Numbered from the stretch's first letter, positions 9,368 through 17,561 are shown. The stretch: DNA of 64,000 bases from Pseudoxanthomonas jiangsuensis (GCF_010093185.1 NZ_PDWL01000002.1:178660-242659), one strand, 5' to 3'. Numbers and translations are program-made. Notes: a model not told the origin generated them from the sequence alone.

Positions 9368-10123
9368 TCAGTAGCCGGGGCAGTCGTTGGCCAGGCGCGC
9401 ATCCAGCTGCGCCTGTTCGCGGTCCAGGGCTTGGCGCTCGCTCGGCATGCCGGCGTGGTAGATCCGCAGGATCTCGTAGCGGCGGTCGGACAGGCGCGCG
9501 CAGACTTGGTCCTGCGGCAGGCGGATGCAGCTGTCGCGCACCCAGGTGCCGCCGGGGACGACCAGGGTTGGTCCGTGATGGCGAGGCGGTGGAAATCCCG
9601 GCCCCGGCCCCGGCCCGGGCGTCGGGCCCGGGTCGCCCGCTGGACGGACCGGCGGCGGCCGCACCGGGGGCCGCGGCGGGCGTGGCGCCACTGCGACGAC
9701 CGGATAGCCCATGGTCCAGTACGGAACCCAGCGCGGATTGCCTTCGTCGCTGTCGCTGAGGTAACTCTCGCCGTCGCCGCCGGTGCATTCGTACATCGGT
9801 TGCGGCGGCTGCACGCTCACCACCCGGATTTCGCGCGCGGGCGCGGCGGCGGGCGTGGCGTTCGCCTGGGTCGTGGCAGTGCGCGGCGGCGGATCCTGCG
9901 GCCTCTGCATCTGCAGCACCTCCTGGCGCTCGCCGGTGCGGCAGGGCGAATCGCGCAGGGCGACCAGCTGGCCGCGGCTGTCGACGCAGCGGTAGATGGT
10001 GACGTTGGCGCCAGTGGTCTTGGGCGGCTCCGCGGCCTCGGCAGGCGCCAGGCCCACCGCGGCCAGCAGGGCCAGCCAGGCCGACCGGATCAGGGCATGG
10101 CGACGGTCAGTGGGGTGGGGCAT
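9368..10123 (-). CDS. DUF4124 domain-containing exported protein (second of a pair)
   Basis: 251 aa with an N-terminal signal sequence (SAWLALLAAVGLAPAEAA), then the DUF4124-type segment NVTIYRCVDSRGQLVALRDSPC, a Pro/Arg-rich low-complexity stretch around residues 150-195 (repeated RPP and GPGPGP), and a C-terminal Cys-containing region ending in DCPGY. The layout copies its neighbour at 8657-9358, including MYECTGGDGESYLSDSD matching that protein's FRCQTYDGDSYLAEE. I chose the ATG at 10123 because GGAGG lies 8 nt before it; an ATG ten codons earlier is possible. Function unknown; the pair is probably cotranscribed. Confidence 0.8.
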   Translation of the reverse strand: MPHPTDRRHALIRSAWLALLAAVGLAPAEAAEPPKTTGANVTIYRCVDSRGQLVALRDSPCRTGERQEVLQMQRPQDPPPRTATTQANATPAAAPAREIRVVSVQPPQPMYECTGGDGESYLSDSDEGNPRWVPYWTMGYPVVAVAPRPPRPPVRPPPVRPAGDPGPTPGPGPGPGFPPPRHHGPTLVVPGGTWVRDSCIRLPQDQVCARLSDRRYEILRIYHAGMPSERQALDREQAQLDARLANDCPGY

Positions 10124-10186
10124 GCGGCGTTCCTCCGCAGGGTACGTCGCCATCCTAGGGCGGATCGGTGCGATCGACCAAGGCGC

Positions 10187-10750
10187 CTAGCCGCGCAGGA
10201 TGCTGCCATCGCGGGCGATCCGGATCGCAGTGGGCTGCTCCAGGCCGCCGGTGGCGCCGTCGACCAGGCCGTCGATCGTGGCCAGCAGGCGCGGGTCGAG
10301 TTGTTCGCGGCTGCGCGCCGGCGGTTCGCCGGCGAGGTTGGCGCTGGTGGAGACCAGCGGCCCGCCGAAGGCGCGGCACAGCGCGGCCACGCCCGGATGG
10401 GCGCTGATCCGCACCGCGATGCCGTCATGGTCGCCGGTGATCCAGCGCGGTGCGGCGGCCGCGGCCGGCACCACCCAGGTGTTCGGGCCGGGCCAGCTGG
10501 CCAGCACCGCGTCGCGCCGGGAGGCGGGAAGCGCCTCCAGATCGATCCAGCCCTGCAGCGGTTCCAGCGCGTCGGCGACCAGGATCACGCCCTTGCCCAC
10601 CGGCCTTTGCTTGATCGCCAGCAGCCTCGTCACCGCCGCCTCGTCGGCCGGATCGCAGCCCAGGCCCCAGACCGCCTCGGTCGGGTAGGCGACCACGCCG
10701 CCGCAGTGGAGCAGGGCGACGGCATCGGCGATGGCGAGGACGGGCGGCAT
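10187..10750 (-). CDS. tsaC: threonylcarbamoyl-AMP synthase (Sua5/YciO/YrdC family)
   Basis: 187 aa. Makes threonylcarbamoyl-AMP from threonine, bicarbonate and ATP for the t6A37 modification of ANN-decoding tRNAs. The YrdC fold is visible from GGVVAYPTEAVWGLGCDP (substrate loop) through AIKQRPVGKGVILVA to GPLVSTSANLAGEPP, the three motifs that define the family. The length is that of short TsaC/YrdC rather than Sua5 (no C-terminal Sua5 domain). It lies between topA and the DUF4124 pair on the same strand; topA ends 51 nt upstream. Confidence 0.93.
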   Translation of the reverse strand: MPPVLAIADAVALLHCGGVVAYPTEAVWGLGCDPADEAAVTRLLAIKQRPVGKGVILVADALEPLQGWIDLEALPASRRDAVLASWPGPNTWVVPAAAAAPRWITGDHDGIAVRISAHPGVAALCRAFGGPLVSTSANLAGEPPARSREQLDPRLLATIDGLVDGATGGLEQPTAIRIARDGSILRG

Positions 10751-10801
10751 GGCGTGGCGGGCGGATGGCGCGGCGCCGGTCGGGCGCCGCGGTGCGTGGG
10801 T

Positions 10802-13354
10802 TCAGAACGGCGGCGCGTCGTCGGCGCCGCCGCGGGCGGCAGCCTTCTTCACCACGGTCTTCTTGGCCGGGGCCTTCTTGGCGGCGCTGCTGCCGGCGGA
10901 CTTCGCGGCGGTCTTCTTGGTCGCGGCCTTCTTGGCCGGGGCCTTGGCCCCCTTTTGCGGGGTCTTCGTCGCGGCCTTGGCCGGGGCAGTGGTCTTCGCC
11001 GGCGCGGCCTTCTTCGCCGCCGTCCTGGCGCCCTTCTGCGCGCCCTTCGCACCGAAGCCGCGGCGCGCCGGCTTGCCGGTCTCGGCCATCAGCTGCTGCA
11101 CTTCCTCCAGGGTCAGCGAGGCCGGCTCGCGATCCTTGGGGATCTTGCCGTTGAGCTTGCCGTCGCTCAGGTACGGGCCGAAGCGTCCGTTGAGCACCTG
11201 GATCTCGCTGCCCGGGAATTCCTTGATGATCCGGTTGCGCGCGATCTCCTCCTTCTCCTCGATCAGGAACACCGCCCGCGCCAGGTCGATCTTGTACGGG
11301 TCGTCCTCCTTCTTCAGCGAGGCGTAGGTGCTGCCGCGCTTGGCGAAGGGACCGAAGCGGCCGATCCCGACGCTGACCGGCTGGCCGTCGCTCTCGCCGA
11401 GCGTGCGCGGCATGTCGAACAGCTTCAGCGCGTCCTCCAGCGAGATCGAGTAGATGCTCTGGCCCGGCTGCAGCGAGGCGAACTTCGGCTTCTCCTCGTC
11501 GTCCACCGTGCCGATCTGGACCATCGGCCCGAAGCGGCCGATCCGCGCGCTGACCTCCTTGCCGCTGGCCGGGTCGGTGCCGAGCGAGCGCGAGCTGCCG
11601 GCGTCGGTGCGGTCCAGCGATTCCTTCTTGTCCTCGACCAGCTCCTTGAACGGCGCCCAGAACTTCTCCATCAGCGGCACCCACTGCTCCTCGCCGCGGG
11701 AGACCGCGTCCAGCTCGTCTTCCAGGTTGGCGGTGAAGTCGTAGTCCACGTAGCGGGTGAAGTGGCCGGAGAGGAACTTGCTGACCGCGCGGCCGACGTC
11801 GGTGGGCCGGAACGCGCGCCCTTCCATCTCGGTGTACTTGCGGAACAGCAGGGTCTGGATGATCGAGGCGTAGGTGGACGGCCGGCCGATGCCGTACTCC
11901 TCCAGCGCCTTGACCAGGGCCGCTTCGGTGTAGCGCGGCGGCGGCTGGGTGAAGTGCTGGTCGGCGTGGATCCGGTCCAGGGGCACGCGGTCGCCGGTCT
12001 TCATCGCCGGCAGCTTGCGGCCTTCGTCATCGTCCTCGGCGGCCTTGGTGTCCTTGCCTTCCTCGTACACCGCCAGGAAGCCCGGGAAGACCACGGTGGT
12101 GCCGCTGGCGCGGAAGGTGTGCTCGCCGCCGGCGGCCAGGTCGACCGAGACGGTGTTGAGGGTGGCCGGAACCATCTGGCTGGCGACCGCGCGCTTCCAC
12201 ACCAGCTCGTAGAGCCGGCGCTCGTCGTCGGTCAGGAAGCGCGAGACCTGCGCGGGGGTGCGCAGGGCCGAGGTCGGGCGCACTGCCTCGTGCGCCTCCT
12301 GGGCGTTCTTGGACTTGGTCTGGTAGACGTTGGGCTTGTCCGGGACCGAGGCGGTGCCGTAGTCGCGGGCGATCACGTCGCGGATCTCGGCTACGGCCTC
12401 CTGCGACAGGTTCACCGAGTCGGTACGCATGTAGCTGATCAGGCCGACCGTGCCTTCCTCACCCAGGGTCACGCCCTCGTACAGCTTCTGCGCCACCTGC
12501 ATGGTCTTGCGGGTGGTGAAGCCGAGCTTGCGCGAGGCCTCCTGCTGCAGGGTGGAGGTGGTGAACGGCGGCGCCGGGCGGCGCTTGCGCTCCTTGCTGA
12601 CCACGTCGGTGACGTGCAGGGCGCCGGCGGCGGCCTGCTGGATCCGCAGCCGCGCCGCTTCGGCCGTCTCGCCATCGGTGATCGTGAACTGCTCGAACTT
12701 CTGCCCGTCCAGCCGCACCAGCTTGGCCCCGAACGGCTGCGCCGGATGTGCCAGCTCGGCGCCGATGCTCCAGTACTCGCGGGCCTTGAACGCCTCGATC
12801 TCCTCCTCGCGCTCGACGATCATGCGCAGCGCCGGCGACTGCACCCGGCCGGCGGACAGGCCCGGCTGGACCTTGCGCCACAGCACCGGGGAGAGGTTGA
12901 AGCCGACCAGGTAGTCGAGTGCACGGCGGGCCTGCTGGGCGTCGACCAGTTCGCCGGCGATGGTCCGCGGCTGGGTCATCGCCTCCTTGATCGCGCGCGG
13001 GGTGATCTCGGTGAACACCACCCGGTGCAGGGGCTTGCCGTCGAGCAGGCCGCGCTCCTTGAGGATCTCGGCGATGTGCCAGCTGATCGCCTCGCCCTCG
13101 CGGTCCGGGTCGGTCGCCAGCCAGATGTCGTCGGCGCCGCGCGCGGCCCTGGCGATCGCGTCGACGTGCTTCTCGTTCTTCTCGATCAGGTCGTAGCGCA
13201 TGGCGAAGCCGCGCTCCGGGTCGACCGCGCCCTCCTTCGGCACCAGGTCGCGCACGTGCCCGTAGGAGGCCAGGACGGTGAAGTCCTTGCCGAGGTATTT
13301 GTTGATCGTCTTGGCCTTGGCAGGCGATTCGACGATGAGCAGGTGCTTGGGCAT
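10802..13354 (-). CDS. topA: DNA topoisomerase I with Lys/Ala-rich C-terminal tail
   Basis: 850-aa type IA topoisomerase that relaxes negative supercoils. The Toprim domain holds E9 (LIVESPAKA) and the acidic triad D82/D84/E86 in TDPDREGE; the nucleophilic tyrosine is Y308 in LISYMRTDS. After the core come several C-terminal repeat modules of the toprim-C type (GRFGPMVQIG, GIGRFGPFAKRG, NGRFGPYLSDGK) in place of zinc ribbons, since no CxxC pairs are seen. The last about 90 residues are a Lys/Ala/Pro-rich, histone H1-like tail (AKKAAPAKT, AKAPAKKAATKK). The gene begins the classic topA-smg-dprA-lysM neighbourhood, here with three extra genes inserted upstream. Confidence 0.97.
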   Translation of the reverse strand: MPKHLLIVESPAKAKTINKYLGKDFTVLASYGHVRDLVPKEGAVDPERGFAMRYDLIEKNEKHVDAIARAARGADDIWLATDPDREGEAISWHIAEILKERGLLDGKPLHRVVFTEITPRAIKEAMTQPRTIAGELVDAQQARRALDYLVGFNLSPVLWRKVQPGLSAGRVQSPALRMIVEREEEIEAFKAREYWSIGAELAHPAQPFGAKLVRLDGQKFEQFTITDGETAEAARLRIQQAAAGALHVTDVVSKERKRRPAPPFTTSTLQQEASRKLGFTTRKTMQVAQKLYEGVTLGEEGTVGLISYMRTDSVNLSQEAVAEIRDVIARDYGTASVPDKPNVYQTKSKNAQEAHEAVRPTSALRTPAQVSRFLTDDERRLYELVWKRAVASQMVPATLNTVSVDLAAGGEHTFRASGTTVVFPGFLAVYEEGKDTKAAEDDDEGRKLPAMKTGDRVPLDRIHADQHFTQPPPRYTEAALVKALEEYGIGRPSTYASIIQTLLFRKYTEMEGRAFRPTDVGRAVSKFLSGHFTRYVDYDFTANLEDELDAVSRGEEQWVPLMEKFWAPFKELVEDKKESLDRTDAGSSRSLGTDPASGKEVSARIGRFGPMVQIGTVDDEEKPKFASLQPGQSIYSISLEDALKLFDMPRTLGESDGQPVSVGIGRFGPFAKRGSTYASLKKEDDPYKIDLARAVFLIEEKEEIARNRIIKEFPGSEIQVLNGRFGPYLSDGKLNGKIPKDREPASLTLEEVQQLMAETGKPARRGFGAKGAQKGARTAAKKAAPAKTTAPAKAATKTPQKGAKAPAKKAATKKTAAKSAGSSAAKKAPAKKTVVKKAAARGGADDAPPF

Positions 13355-13442
13355 GGTGCGGGAACCAGGGTCGGGCGGCGGTCCATCCGGGACCGGAACG
13401 TGCGGCAGGCGGCGTGAAGATCGCGTCCGCCAGAGATGCCGA

Positions 13443-13467
13443 CGCCCGGGGGTGGATCCCCCGGGCG
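13443..13467. other. strong GC hairpin between topA and the RDD gene
   Basis: A perfect 10-bp inverted repeat (13443-13452 pairing with 13458-13467) with a 5-nt loop, CGCCCGGGGG / CCCCCGGGCG. On the minus strand it lies in the likely topA leader, about 90 nt before the topA ATG. On the plus strand it is followed 6 nt later by a T-rich stretch (TTTCCTTTTT), so it could end antisense transcription. Which role is real cannot be told from sequence. Confidence 0.5.
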
Positions 13468-13481
13468 CTCGGCCTTTCCTT

Positions 13482-13517
13482 TTTATAGGTGAATCACGCC
13501 ACGGCCGGCCGTGTCAA
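13482..13517 (-). promoter_or_regulatory. topA: possible topA promoter elements
   Basis: On the minus strand a perfect TTGACA (13517-13512) and a TATAAA box (13487-13482) lie 130-160 nt before the topA start. Their spacing (24 nt) is too long for a standard sigma-70 pair, so only one of the two may be used. The AT-rich patch stands out in very GC-rich surroundings. Confidence 0.3.
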
Positions 13518-13549
13518 GCCGAGGCCGCCGGGCCCCGTCCCCGGGCGGG

Positions 13550-14464
13550 TCACCAGTGCATCGTGGACAGCATCCCGATCATCGCCACCAGGGCCACCGC
13601 GACCACGGCCAGCAGCAGGCCGTACAGCACCAGGACCACGATCGCGACGGTGCCCAGCTCGCGGCGCTGCCATTCCGGGTGGTCGGTATAGGCCCACTTG
13701 TCCACCACCAGGGTGTCGCAGAGGATGTCGTGCAGGCCCTGCTTGCGCTCGGTGAAGGCCGCCATCAGGAAGCCGATGCCCAGGATCAGGCCACTGAGCA
13801 GGCTGGCGAAATAGCGGCCGATACCGCGCAGCAGGCTGATCCGGGTGCCGTCGGTGCGCACCACCTTGATCCCCACCGCCATCTTGCCCAGGGTGGCCTG
13901 CGAGCTGGAGGAGTGGAAGAAGGCGTAGTAGGCGGCGTAGATGGCGATGGATATCAGCTGGATCGCGATCTGCGCGCCGATCAGGGCGTAGGCGCCGCCG
14001 TCGCCGCCGATCGCGGCCAGCGGAATGATCAGCATGCCGAGCATCATTCCGATGATGCCGCCGATCACGCCCACCACCATGCTGTCGATCAGGTAGGCGG
14101 CCACGCGCTTCCAGAAGCCGGCCATCACCACTTCGCCGCCCAGCACCGGCCCGGCCTGGGCCATGGCCATCGCCGCGGCCGGGGCGGCGTAGGGGCTGTA
14201 GCCGGCGGCGCCGGGGGCGAGTGCGACCACCGGTTCGGGCGCTGCGGGCGGCTCGGGAGCGGTCCGGAAGTCCAGGGTCGGCGGCGGCGCGTCCAGCTCC
14301 AGTTCGTCGCGGGAGGCGGACAGCGGCTGCCAGCCGGCCAGGCCCTCGTGCCAGACCAGGGTGGTGGCGTCGACCTGGCCGGCGCGGAACAGCGCGGCCA
14401 GTTCCGGGCCGGTCAACGGGCCCTGCTGCTGCCGCTGGCGGTCGGCGTAGTACCACTGGGTCAT
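13550..14464 (-). CDS. GYF_2 domain plus RDD family membrane protein
   Basis: 304 aa. Residues 1-50 form a GYF_2 (DUF4339) domain: MTQWYYADRQRQQQGPLTGP, then LVWHEGLAGWQPL. A Pro/Ala-rich linker (to about residue 120) joins it to a C-terminal RDD domain of three to four membrane spans, with the family's FWKRVAAYLIDSMVVGVIGG opening and KMAVGIKVVRTDG motif. The ATG at 14464 is preceded by GAGGG at 6 nt; a GTG codon just before is less likely. It is the last of three minus-strand genes with the same N-terminal domain. GYF_2 domains are thought to bind Pro-rich partners or membranes; RDD proteins are of mixed or unknown function. Confidence 0.85.
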   Translation of the reverse strand: MTQWYYADRQRQQQGPLTGPELAALFRAGQVDATTLVWHEGLAGWQPLSASRDELELDAPPPTLDFRTAPEPPAAPEPVVALAPGAAGYSPYAAPAAAMAMAQAGPVLGGEVVMAGFWKRVAAYLIDSMVVGVIGGIIGMMLGMLIIPLAAIGGDGGAYALIGAQIAIQLISIAIYAAYYAFFHSSSSQATLGKMAVGIKVVRTDGTRISLLRGIGRYFASLLSGLILGIGFLMAAFTERKQGLHDILCDTLVVDKWAYTDHPEWQRRELGTVAIVVLVLYGLLLAVVAVALVAMIGMLSTMHW

Positions 14465-14500
14465 CACGTTCCCTCGCTTGGCGTGCGTGCGGGCCGCGGC

Positions 14501-15208
14501 TCAGCCGCGGCAGAATTCGGGCAGGTGGCGATCGGCCACCTCGGAGGTGCAGGTCCAGACGTCCTGGTCCGGGTCGTGCTCGAGCCAGATCGCCTGGCCG
14601 TCCAGCTGCTCCTGGCCGGGGGCGGAAATGGTCGCCTCCAGACCGCACAGGTCGCTGCCCTCGAACTCGCCGAACACCACCGCCGAGAGCTGGGGGCCGG
14701 CGTAGCTCTCGGCCTCGCCGAAGCCCTCGTCGTCGTTGCTGGGGCAGCGACCGTCGTGCGCGGCCATGAACTCGGCCACCGCCGGCTGGTGGCTGCGGGC
14801 CTCGGCGATGGCGGCCATCGAGATCGAGCGCAGGCGGTAGTCCTGGTAGGCCGGCAGGGCGATCGCGGCGAGGATGCCGAGCACCGACAGCACCACCAGT
14901 CCGGCTACCGCCACCAGGACCGCGATCAGGCAGCCGGGCATGCCCGGGCGCGGTTGCGGCTGCGGTGCGGCGTACATGCCCGGCGTTGCGCCCGGCGGCG
15001 TGCCCGGCGCGGCCGGCAGGGGCGGCGGTAGCTGGCCGAGGCCGAGTTCGACGGCGAACTCGTGCAGCGGCCGCCACTGGGCCAGGCCTTCGCGCCAGAC
15101 CAGCGTCTGCGGGTCGATCGTGCCGGCGTCGGCCAGCGCGCGCAGTTGCGCATCGGCCAGCGGGCCGTGGCGCTGGCCGTCGGCGGTGGCGTAGTACCAC
15201 TCGGTCAT
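14501..15208 (-). CDS. GYF_2 domain fused to type IV pilin-like segment
   Basis: 235 aa. It begins MTEWYYATADGQRHGPLADA with LVWREGLAQWRPLHE, a GYF_2 domain. After a Pro/Gly-rich linker (about residues 70-100) comes a single membrane helix that runs into VLGILAAIALPAYQDYRLRS, essentially the conserved end of a type IV pilin N-terminal helix, then a Cys-containing globular domain (CPSNDD, DLCGLEA, WTCTSE, EFCRG). There is no prepilin-peptidase site of the G-F-[ST]-L-I-E-L type, because the N-terminus is replaced by GYF_2; it should therefore stay as a membrane protein rather than assemble as a pilin. Its ATG overlaps the stop of the upstream gene (ATGA), so the two are translationally coupled. 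Confidence 0.8.
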   Translation of the reverse strand: MTEWYYATADGQRHGPLADAQLRALADAGTIDPQTLVWREGLAQWRPLHEFAVELGLGQLPPPLPAAPGTPPGATPGMYAAPQPQPRPGMPGCLIAVLVAVAGLVVLSVLGILAAIALPAYQDYRLRSISMAAIAEARSHQPAVAEFMAAHDGRCPSNDDEGFGEAESYAGPQLSAVVFGEFEGSDLCGLEATISAPGQEQLDGQAIWLEHDPDQDVWTCTSEVADRHLPEFCRG

Positions 15209-15726
15209 TTGAACGCTCCATCGATGGCGGCCAGCAGCATGATGCCGGCGAACAGGATCAGCACCGACAGCGCGGACCACATCGCCCACAGGCGGGCCTT
15301 GCGCGATGCGTCCCAGGCGCCGGCGACGTCGCCTCCGGCGCGCCTGGCGTCGACCCGGGTGGCGTAGACGATCGCCACCACGCCCAGCGGCCAGCAGCAG
15401 AACAGGGTGCTCAGGATCGCCCAGACCAGGTGGTTGGGCACGAACTCGACCTGTGGGCGGAAGACCGGCGCCTGCGGGGCCACCGCTGCCGGGGCGACCC
15501 GGTAGGGATCGTGTGGCGGCGGGGCGGACGGCAACGTCGCTGCGGGCAGCGGCGCGATGCCCAGTTCAGCGGCCGCGTCGGCCAGCGTGCGCCACTGCTC
15601 GAAGCCTTCGCGCCAGACCAGGGTGCCGGCATCGATCGCGCCGTCCCGGGCCAGGGCGCGCAGTTGTTCGGCCTGCACGGGGCCGTGCCGCTGCCTGTCG
15701 GCAGTGGCGTAATACCAGGAGTCCAT
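15205..15726 (-). CDS. GYF_2 domain plus CD225/dispanin membrane protein
   Basis: 173 aa. The N-terminal GYF_2 domain (MDSWYYATADRQRHGPVQAE, then LVWREGFEQWRTL) is almost identical to that of the next gene. After a Pro-rich linker comes a CD225 (dispanin, IFITM-like) region: NHLVWAILSTLFCCWPLGVV followed by AIVYATRVDARRAGGD, with the double Cys in the first membrane helix, then a second membrane helix near the C-terminus. Bacterial GYF_2-CD225 proteins are known but uncharacterised. First gene of the three-gene GYF_2 set; its stop overlaps the start of the pilin-like gene by 4 nt. Confidence 0.85.
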   Translation of the reverse strand: MDSWYYATADRQRHGPVQAEQLRALARDGAIDAGTLVWREGFEQWRTLADAAAELGIAPLPAATLPSAPPPHDPYRVAPAAVAPQAPVFRPQVEFVPNHLVWAILSTLFCCWPLGVVAIVYATRVDARRAGGDVAGAWDASRKARLWAMWSALSVLILFAGIMLLAAIDGAFK

Positions 15727-15831
15727 TCGATTCCCCGAAAGCGTGCATCCAAGGTAACCGATGCCCCGGATGCGCGGAAGCCGGCGCAGGGCCGGCTTCG
15801 CGGGGCGACGCAGGGAGGACGGCGGGTGAGC

Positions 15832-16305
15832 TCAGTGCACCGGCTCGGGCTCCTCGCCGAACATCTGGGTCTCCATCCAGGCGTAGGCGGCCTCGGCGCC
15901 GGGCTGGGTGAACAGCACCATCAGCACCACCCACTTCAGGTCGTCCAGGTCCAGCTCGTCCTGGTCCAGGGCCATGGCCCGGTCCAACACCAGTTCGCGC
16001 TGGTGCGCGTCGAGCACCCGGTGCTGCTCCAGGAACAGCAGGAAGCCGCGGCTTTCCACGTCCAGCTTGTCCAGCTCCGGGCCATGGAACACCCGCACCG
16101 GGCCGTCGACCCGGGCTTCGCCGCCGGCCGGGCGCTGCTGCGCCAGGCCGTCGAGCCAGTCGAAGGCCTTGCCGATCTCGGTGGGGCTGAATCCGGCTTC
16201 GATCAGGCCGGCCTGGAGGGGGTCGCGGTCACGCAGGGTGTCCGCATCGTCGGCGATGTAGTGTTCGAACAGGTAGAGCAGGACGTCCAGGATGCTTTCT
16301 TTCAT
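15832..16305 (-). CDS. smg: Smg family protein (DUF494)
   Basis: 157-aa cytoplasmic protein of the DUF494/Smg family: [20 protein letters not shown] at the start, [17 protein letters not shown] in the middle, and [18 protein letters not shown] toward the end. The family is nearly always encoded next to dprA in gammaproteobacteria and has no proven biochemical role. I chose the ATG at 16305 because it gives the family's usual N-terminus; an upstream start would add 16 unrelated residues. dprA ends... lies 75 nt upstream on the same strand. Confidence 0.9.
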   Translation of the reverse strand: MKESILDVLLYLFEHYIADDADTLRDRDPLQAGLIEAGFSPTEIGKAFDWLDGLAQQRPAGGEARVDGPVRVFHGPELDKLDVESRGFLLFLEQHRVLDAHQRELVLDRAMALDQDELDLDDLKWVVLMVLFTQPGAEAAYAWMETQMFGEEPEPVH

Positions 16306-16380
16306 TGCCCTCGGCCTGCGCCCGTAGGGGGCGCCGTCGGGTGGAGGAACCACCGGCTGGCTGTCCAGCCTCCGCTGCCG

Positions 16381-17511
16381 TCAGGCGAACGGGCCGCCGC
16401 CGGTGGACCTGCGTGCGTAACGGCCGTGTTCGACCGCCACCCGCCCATCCAGTTCCATGCCAAGCAGCATGGAGGACAGGGCGGCGGCCGTCAATCCGGT
16501 GCGCTCCACCAGGACATCCATAGGGATGGGGTCGTGGCCGAGTGCTCTCCACAATGTGTGGTGGTCGCGGGCCGACATCAAGGGCAGGCAGAACGGACCG
16601 GTTCCGGTCTGGGACGGTGCGCCGTCGGCCCCGGCGGCGGGGGCCAGTTCGCGGGCCAGGCGGCCGGCCAGTGGCGCGATCCCGGCCAGCACCTCCTCCG
16701 GGGTCTCGACCAGCTGGGCGCCGTCGCGGATCAGGCGGTGGCAGCCGCGGGCCTGGGGGTGGTGGATCGAGCCGGGCAGGGCGAACACCTCGCGCCCGGC
16801 TTCGGCCGCCAGCCGGGCGGTGATCAGGGCACCCGAACGCGCCGCCGCCTCGACCACCACCGTACCCAGCGCCAGCCCGGCGATGATCCGGTTGCGCCCG
16901 GGGAAGTGGACCGCGCGCGGCGGGGTGCCGGGCGGATGCTCGCTGACCGCGGCCCCGGATTCGGCCACCTGCCGCAAAAGCCCGGCGTGCGCCGCCGGGT
17001 AGGCGCGGTCCGGGCCGGTGCCGAGCACGGCCACGGTGCTCCCGCCGCAGGCCAGCGCGGCCTCGTGCGCGGCCGCGTCGATCCCGGCGGCCAGGCCGCT
17101 GGCCACGACCAGTCCGGCGCGGCAGAAGCTGCGGGCGAAGTGGCGGGCGTTGTCGCGGCCGCCAGCGCTGGCGGCGCGGCTGCCGACCACGGCCAGGGCC
17201 GGACGCCAGAGCAGGTCCGGGTCGCCGGCCACGAACAGTCCCAGCGGCGCATGCGCCTGCTGCCGCAGCAGCGGCGGATAGTGCGGATCGCCCCAGCCGA
17301 CCAGGTGGTGGCGGGGCCGTTCCAGCCAGGCCAGGCAGCGCTCGATCCCGGCGCGCGGCACCGCCTCCAGGCGCACGGCCAGCGCCGGGTCGATCGGTGC
17401 CGGTGGACCCCGGCGTTCGAGCAGGGCGCGGCGCGGACCGGCGGGGCCGCCGGCCAGCAGCACCCGCAGCAGGAACGGAAGATCGGCGACGGGCGGGGCG
17501 GCGGAGGGCAT
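16381..17511 (-). CDS. dprA: DNA-processing protein DprA
   Basis: 376 aa. Binds incoming single-stranded DNA and loads RecA during natural transformation. The Rossmann-like core shows VVGSRAASAGG, ASGLAAGIDAAAHEAAL, FPGRNRIIAGLALGTVVVEA, and ALPGSIHHPQARG, all family landmarks. The N-terminus has a helical SAM-like region and the C-terminus a winged-helix-like DprA_WH domain (PIPMDVLVERTGLTAAALSSM). Runs before smg and after the LysM gene on the same strand. Full length compared with the family. Confidence 0.95.
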   Translation of the reverse strand: MPSAAPPVADLPFLLRVLLAGGPAGPRRALLERRGPPAPIDPALAVRLEAVPRAGIERCLAWLERPRHHLVGWGDPHYPPLLRQQAHAPLGLFVAGDPDLLWRPALAVVGSRAASAGGRDNARHFARSFCRAGLVVASGLAAGIDAAAHEAALACGGSTVAVLGTGPDRAYPAAHAGLLRQVAESGAAVSEHPPGTPPRAVHFPGRNRIIAGLALGTVVVEAAARSGALITARLAAEAGREVFALPGSIHHPQARGCHRLIRDGAQLVETPEEVLAGIAPLAGRLARELAPAAGADGAPSQTGTGPFCLPLMSARDHHTLWRALGHDPIPMDVLVERTGLTAAALSSMLLGMELDGRVAVEHGRYARRSTGGGPFA

Positions 17512-17537
17512 CGCCGCCGATCCTGGCCCGGAAACGA

Positions 17538-17561
17538 CGACGGCGCCCTCGGGCGCCGTCG
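17538..17561 (-). terminator. possible weak terminator after the LysM gene
   Basis: An 11-bp perfect inverted repeat (17538-17548 with 17551-17561, arms CGACGGCGCCC / GGGCGCCGTCG) lies between the LysM gene and dprA. On the minus strand it is followed by TCGTTTCC, a poor U-tract, so termination would be partial and dprA may still be cotranscribed. Confidence 0.35.

Noticed and set aside
10849..11052. Arg/Pro-rich frame in the topA tail region
   Set aside because: Off-frame reading of the Lys/Ala repeat tail of TopA.
8732..13417. An uninterrupted plus-strand frame of about 1560 codons opposite topA, tsaC and the DUF4124 genes
   Set aside because: It is a GC-codon shadow of real minus-strand genes: Arg/Gly/Ala/His-rich translation, no domain, no start signal, and three well-supported genes on the other strand.
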